DNA of 50,962 nucleotides from an uncultured Bacteroidota bacterium (GTDB taxonomy: Bacteria; Bacteroidota; Bacteroidia; Flavobacteriales; Flavobacteriaceae), in NCBI GenBank assembly GCA_902516925.1, contig CABYAF010000005.1:1-50962 (forward strand), written 5' to 3'. Under the pieces are notes generated by a model. That model was not told where the DNA came from. It was given only the letters and a program-made list of their open reading frames with translations, and ran no database searches. This document shows positions 47,221 through 50,962 of this stretch, piece after piece (positions within the stretch are counted from its first letter, which is position 1; each line of letters opens with the position of its first letter). The position numbers and the translations under genes were made by a program.

Positions 47221-48195
47221 TTGGCTAATCAACAGATAATAAAAAAAATTGCTCTAGAAACACTTAATCTAGAATCAAAATCTATTTCAGATCTTTCTAA
47301 AGTTATAGATGCAAACTTTTGTGAAATAATAAATAAATTAAAAGTTTGCAATGGCAAAATAGTTATTACAGGAATTGGTAAAAGTGCAATTATTGCTATG
47401 AAAATTTCTGCTACACTAAACTCAACAGGATCAAAGTCTATGTTTTTACATTTAGGGGATGCGCTTCATGGTGATATTGGTGTAATAGGCAAAGATGATA
47501 TTGTAATATGTATATCAAAGAGTGGAGAGTCTAAAGAAATAGAATCTCTTTCTAATCATCTAAAAGTTGAAAATATTGAGTTAATAGGGATTTCATGTAT
47601 AAAAGATTCACTGTTAGATAAATTATCAGATATGTTTATTCATACTGAAATTGAAAGGGAAGCATGTCACAATAATCTTGCTCCTACTACTAGCTCTTCA
47701 TGCCACTTAGCTATTGGGGATGCGCTAGCTATGACTCTTCAAAAGCTTAAGGGTTTTAGTCCAAGTGACTTCAGTGTTTATCATCCATCGGGAAATTTAG
47801 GAAAGAAACTAAGTTTAAAGCTTAAAGATTTAATTGATAATAATAGAATTCCAAAAGTTAAACTTTCATCTACTTTTTTTCAAATAATCGATGAAATCTC
47901 ATCAAAAATGTATGGGGCAACTGCTGTTATTGATTCTGGCAAAATAATTGGTATAATAACTGATGGAGATATAAGAAGGATTATTGAAAAAAAGCATAAT
48001 ATAGATAGAGTCTTAGTTTCAGATTTGATGAATAAAAATCCTAAAGTTTTGAGCGAGGATACCTTAGCATACGATGCACTAGGGGTAATGAAGAAAAATA
48101 ATATAAGCCAAGTTTTAGTCTATGACAATAATCAAATTTATAAAGGTGTAGTGCATATCCTAGATATAATTAAGCAAGGAATTACTGATGAGTAA
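47221..48195 (+). CDS. kdsD: Arabinose-5-phosphate isomerase KdsD/KpsF
   Basis: A 324-residue enzyme converting ribulose-5-phosphate to arabinose-5-phosphate, the first step of Kdo synthesis for lipopolysaccharide. An N-terminal SIS domain (about 1-185) has VITGIGKSAIIAMKISATLNSTGSKSMFLH and CISKSGESKEIESL, and ends with LAPTTSSSCHLAIGDALAMTL. Two CBS domains follow (about 205-320). The only suitable start is a TTG at 47221; there is no ATG until well into the SIS domain. It overlaps tatC by eight bases, and KdsC is at 5616. Confidence 0.93.
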   Translation: MANQQIIKKIALETLNLESKSISDLSKVIDANFCEIINKLKVCNGKIVITGIGKSAIIAMKISATLNSTGSKSMFLHLGDALHGDIGVIGKDDIVICISKSGESKEIESLSNHLKVENIELIGISCIKDSLLDKLSDMFIHTEIEREACHNNLAPTTSSSCHLAIGDALAMTLQKLKGFSPSDFSVYHPSGNLGKKLSLKLKDLIDNNRIPKVKLSSTFFQIIDEISSKMYGATAVIDSGKIIGIITDGDIRRIIEKKHNIDRVLVSDLMNKNPKVLSEDTLAYDALGVMKKNNISQVLVYDNNQIYKGVVHILDIIKQGITDE

Positions 48196-48988
48196 CCAAT
48201 CACGAGACATGTCATTTTTAGATCATCTTGAGGAATTAAGATGGCACATAATAAGATCTACTATATCAGTATTAATGGTTGCTGTAATAGCATTTTTAGC
48301 AAAGGATATAATTTTTGATCAAATTATTTTTGGTCCTAAGAAAGGAGACTTTATTAGTTATCAAGTATTTTGTTCAATATCACAATCTATTGGAGGTGAA
48401 GCATTTTGCTTTGAAGAGCTTCCATTCAGAGTTCAAAGTAGAACAGTTTCTGGACAATTTTCTGCTCACCTTTGGACATCTATACTAGCTGGGTTTATTC
48501 TTGCATTTCCTTATGTAGTATATGAATTTTGGAAATTTATTAGTCCAGGATTGTACAAGAAGGAAAAGGAAGGCGCAAGAGGTTTTATCTTTATTTCCTC
48601 AACTTTATTTTTTATAGGAGTTTTATTTGGGTATTATGTGGTTACTCCCCTTTCAATAAATTTTTTAGGGAACTATACCATAAGCTCTGAGGTATTTAAT
48701 GATTTTGACTTAAATAGCTACATAGGTCTTCTTAGGGCTTCAGTTCTTGCTTCAGGTTTAATCTTTGAATTACCTATAATTATTCACTATCTAACAAAAG
48801 TTGGTCTCGTCACTCCTGACTTTCTTAGGAGAAATAGAAAATTTGCTTTAGTAATTGTGTTGAGTCTATCTGCAATAATTACTCCACCAGATATTGCAAG
48901 TCAAATTATTGTAAGTATCCCAATTTTGGTTTTGTATGAAATAAGTATTATAATATCAAAAATTGGATATAAAAAATTAAATACCTAA
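48188..48988 (+). CDS. tatC: Sec-independent protein translocase TatC
   Basis: A 266-residue inner-membrane core receptor of the twin-arginine pathway with six membrane spans. The cytosolic N-terminus MSFLDHLEELRWHIIRS is the family signature, and FWKFISPGLYKKEKEGARGF, with the functional Phe-Glu/Glu-Lys region, follows span 2. It overlaps kdsD by eight bases and precedes lptB by ten. TatA is not in this window. The gluconate-dehydrogenase-like subunit at 23474 is one candidate substrate. Confidence 0.95.
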   Translation: MSNQSRDMSFLDHLEELRWHIIRSTISVLMVAVIAFLAKDIIFDQIIFGPKKGDFISYQVFCSISQSIGGEAFCFEELPFRVQSRTVSGQFSAHLWTSILAGFILAFPYVVYEFWKFISPGLYKKEKEGARGFIFISSTLFFIGVLFGYYVVTPLSINFLGNYTISSEVFNDFDLNSYIGLLRASVLASGLIFELPIIIHYLTKVGLVTPDFLRRNRKFALVIVLSLSAIITPPDIASQIIVSIPILVLYEISIIISKIGYKKLNT

Positions 48989-48998
48989 TATTAGCAAT

Positions 48999-49742
48999 AT
49001 GATATTAAGAGCAAAAGAAATTTCTAAATCATACAGGGGTAGAAGAGTTGTTGACAGTATTTCGATTAAAGTAAATCAAGGAGAGATTGTTGGCTTATTA
49101 GGCCCAAATGGTGCTGGTAAAACAACTTCTTTTTACATGATAGTTGGGATTATCAAACCTGAAGATGGTGACATATACCTGGATGATGAAGTCATTTCAA
49201 AATATCCAATGTATCAAAGGTCTCAAAGAGGGATTGGATATCTAGCTCAAGAAGAATCTGTTTTTAGAAAACTGTCAATTGAAGACAACATATTAGGTGT
49301 TCTAGAATTCTCAGATTTATCAAAAAAAGAACAAAAGATTAAGGCAGAGCAGTTGATGGAAGAGTTTGGATTAATAAAAATAAGAAAGAATAGAGGTGAT
49401 TTGTTATCTGGAGGAGAAAGAAGAAGAACAGAGATTGCAAGAGCACTTGCCAATGATCCAAAGTTTTTATTATTAGATGAGCCTTTTGCTGGAGTAGATC
49501 CTATAGCTGTAGAAGATATTCAATCCATAATTTCCGTTTTGAAAAACAAAAATATCGGAATACTTATTACAGACCATAATGTTCAAGAGACCCTAGCAAT
49601 AACTGATAGGACATACCTTATGTTTGAAGGAAAGATACTTAAAGAAGGGATTCCTGAGGATTTAGCTAAAGATGAAATGGTAAGAAAAGTTTATTTAGGA
49701 AAAAACTTTGAGTTTAAAAGAAAAAAATTGATTTCCAATTAA
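48999..49742 (+). CDS. lptB: Lipopolysaccharide export ATPase LptB
   Basis: A 247-residue ABC ATPase that powers extraction of lipopolysaccharide from the inner membrane with LptFG and LptC. Walker A GPNGAGKT is at 35-42, the Q-loop in GYLAQEESVFRKL, the ABC signature LSGGE at 136-140, Walker B FLLLDEPFAGVDPIAV at 156-171, and the H-loop ITDHN. The phrase EESVFRKLSIEDNI is typical of LptB. It completes the kdsD-tatC-lptB run. Its stop shares TTAA (49739-49742) with the convergent pssA. Confidence 0.94.
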   Translation: MILRAKEISKSYRGRRVVDSISIKVNQGEIVGLLGPNGAGKTTSFYMIVGIIKPEDGDIYLDDEVISKYPMYQRSQRGIGYLAQEESVFRKLSIEDNILGVLEFSDLSKKEQKIKAEQLMEEFGLIKIRKNRGDLLSGGERRRTEIARALANDPKFLLLDEPFAGVDPIAVEDIQSIISVLKNKNIGILITDHNVQETLAITDRTYLMFEGKILKEGIPEDLAKDEMVRKVYLGKNFEFKRKKLISN

Positions 49743-50497
49743 ATTAGAGACCATAGATTTCTGATAACATTAAGAAAGAGATAGAGGATAATTACAAGTG
49801 AAAATCCACCAAGACCAAAAAATAAAATTATTGGGATTGATAACACAATAGTTAAGATCTTAAAAACATTATAGTCATATTTCCTTAGTGATAATCTTAA
49901 TGAGAAAAGTCTAAAAGGTACATTCATGAGTATTACACTAGATAATGTCAGAATAATTAAAGTGGTATTGTTTAAAAGGTACTGTTTTGATTCAATTAAG
50001 TATAGGTTGTCCATCAGGATTGGAAGTGACACAAAGAAAAGTGCATTTGCTGGAGCTGGAAGTCCCTCAAATTCATCAGTGTAATCTATTGTATTAAATT
50101 TAGCTAATCTTATTGCTGAGCCAACTGTTATTAAAAATGCAATAAATGCAATAGGAGAAATAGTGAACACAAGATCAAGATCGAAAATAGGTGATAGATA
50201 AGCATTTAAGTCAAAATCAGCAACTCTATTTCCAGATAACTTAAACAATTGATAAACTACTATTCCTGGAACAACTCCACTTGTAATTATATCAGACAAA
50301 GAATCTAAATGTTTTCCGAAATTGGATTCAGCATTTAAGAGTCTAGCTGCAAGTCCATCTAAGTAATCAAGGAGTACACCAAACAAAACTAAAATTAATA
50401 CTGCATCAAATTGAAATTGAAATGCAAATGCAATTGAGAAACAACCACATATTAAATTCAATAAAGTTAGAATGTTTGGTATAAAAGATTTTATCAT
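49739..50497 (-). CDS. pssA: CDP-diacylglycerol-serine O-phosphatidyltransferase
   Basis: A 252-residue membrane enzyme making phosphatidylserine, the precursor of phosphatidylethanolamine. The CDP-alcohol phosphotransferase motif D-x-x-D-G-x-x-A-R...G-x-x-x-D-x-x-x-D is complete: Asp44, Asp47, Gly48, Arg52, Gly61, Asp65 and Asp69 (LLDYLDGLAARLLNAESNFG). Several hydrophobic spans follow. The ATG at 50497 gives the family N-terminus MIKSFIPNILTLLNL; a TTG at 50515 is an alternative. Divergent from lnt. Confidence 0.93.
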   Translation of the reverse strand: MIKSFIPNILTLLNLICGCFSIAFAFQFQFDAVLILVLFGVLLDYLDGLAARLLNAESNFGKHLDSLSDIITSGVVPGIVVYQLFKLSGNRVADFDLNAYLSPIFDLDLVFTISPIAFIAFLITVGSAIRLAKFNTIDYTDEFEGLPAPANALFFVSLPILMDNLYLIESKQYLLNNTTLIILTLSSVILMNVPFRLFSLRLSLRKYDYNVFKILTIVLSIPIILFFGLGGFSLVIILYLFLNVIRNLWSLI

Positions 50498-50565
50498 GAT
50501 AGTAATGGCGCTCAATTTATAAAAAAATTGTAATATTAGATTGTAAAAACATTTAAACTTTTAGT

Positions 50566-50962
50566 GTGAGTAGACTTCTTGGTTATTCATTAATTAGCGG
50601 GTTATTATTAGCAAGTGCCTGGCCAGTTAATGGAATAACCCCGTTGATTTTTGTTAGCTTGATACCTCTACTTTTTGTGGAGGATATGATTAGCAATGAT
50701 AATCTAGGGAAAAAAAATCTTAGGCTATTATTCTATTCATATGTTGCTTTCCTTACATGGAATTTAGCTACTACTTGGTGGATTGTTTATACAACCCTAC
50801 CTGGAGCTATATTCGCAAATGTTGCTAACTCTTCATTTTATTCAATAATATTTTTGTTGTACTCAAGAGTTAAGAGAAAAATAGATTTTAAAGCTGGGAC
50901 ACTATTTTTAATAACATTTTGGATTTCATTTGAAAAATTTCATTTAAACTGGGAATTTTCTT
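50566..50962 (+). CDS. lnt: Apolipoprotein N-acyltransferase Lnt (3' truncated by window edge)
   Basis: The first 132 codons of a polytopic membrane protein. From a GTG at 50566 it reads MSRLLGYSLISGLLLASAWP, then VNGITPLIFVSLIPLLFVEDMI and a hydrophobic segment FLTWNLATTWWIVYTTLPGA. This is the conserved N-terminal part of Lnt: the A-W-P motif, the P-L-L-F-V-E step, and the W-N-x-x-x-T-W-W-I pattern. Lnt adds the third acyl chain to lipoproteins, many of which are encoded in this window. The catalytic Glu-Lys-Cys domain lies beyond the edge. GTG is the only suitable start. Confidence 0.88.
   Translation, partial: MSRLLGYSLISGLLLASAWPVNGITPLIFVSLIPLLFVEDMISNDNLGKKNLRLLFYSYVAFLTWNLATTWWIVYTTLPGAIFANVANSSFYSIIFLLYSRVKRKIDFKAGTLFLITFWISFEKFHLNWEFS

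Overview
The window is about 51 kb of an AT-rich, very compact bacterial chromosome. Several things point to the class Flavobacteriia (phylum Bacteroidetes/Bacteroidota), probably a streamlined marine surface lineage: the DUF4290, DUF493, DUF6452, DUF6048, DUF4294, DUF1573 and PUR-family genes; the CcsB-CcsA fusion; a NusB about twice the usual length; the Bacteroidetes -7 promoter box (TAnnTTTG); and a 6S-Flavo-like RNA. I do not assign a genus. I see no insertion sequence, prophage, CRISPR array or plasmid gene, and no gene-free stretch longer than about 300 bases.

Layout. 1-5520: a truncated exported BNR-repeat protein, two guanidino-group hydrolases (CtlX and a DDAH-like enzyme) and a giant cytochrome c assembly protein. 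5600-11006: a tightly overlapping plus-strand run of kdsC, maf and then a photolyase cassette (SRPBCC, SDR, DUF2256, Cry-DASH, FeS-BCP-type photolyase, TIGR03643). 11009-16211: murA, DUF4290, DUF493, an AAA_28 ATPase, fmt, HU, YqgE and a START-like protein. 16314-24190: tRNA-Met, two tandem HEFGH lipoproteins, alkane-type monooxygenase, aconitase, CutC, and a GMC dehydrogenase with its subunit-3 partner. 24201-24946: 6S RNA with zapA and a ZapB-like coiled coil. 25004-30390: an M23 peptidase, a cysteine desulfurase, RocD and two envelope proteins. 30424-35622: a complete minus-strand rRNA operon (16S, tRNA-Ile, tRNA-Ala, 23S, 5S). 35750-42494: DUF4294, M42 peptidase, pyrD-yajC-DUF1573-nusB, and an ABC exporter followed by a PUR-family protein. 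42517-50962: M14 carboxypeptidase, recQ, kdsD-tatC-lptB, pssA and a truncated lnt.

How genes fit together. kdsD and kdsC act in Kdo synthesis, and lptB, lnt, pssA and murA are other envelope genes. CtlX, the DDAH-like enzyme and RocD fit an arginine/citrulline/ornithine route. TatC could export the twin-arginine-like GMC partner subunit. The most unusual block is the photolyase cassette. Its SDR has valine where the catalytic tyrosine should be. Its FeS-BCP-type photolyase has no cysteines in the regions that hold the 4Fe-4S ligands in the family. It also carries a 45-residue zinc-ribbon gene (DUF2256) nested between two larger genes. A second pattern is a series of TAnnTTTG boxes only a few bases before start codons, suggesting very short or absent mRNA leaders. 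Family names come from recalled motifs, not from database searches.
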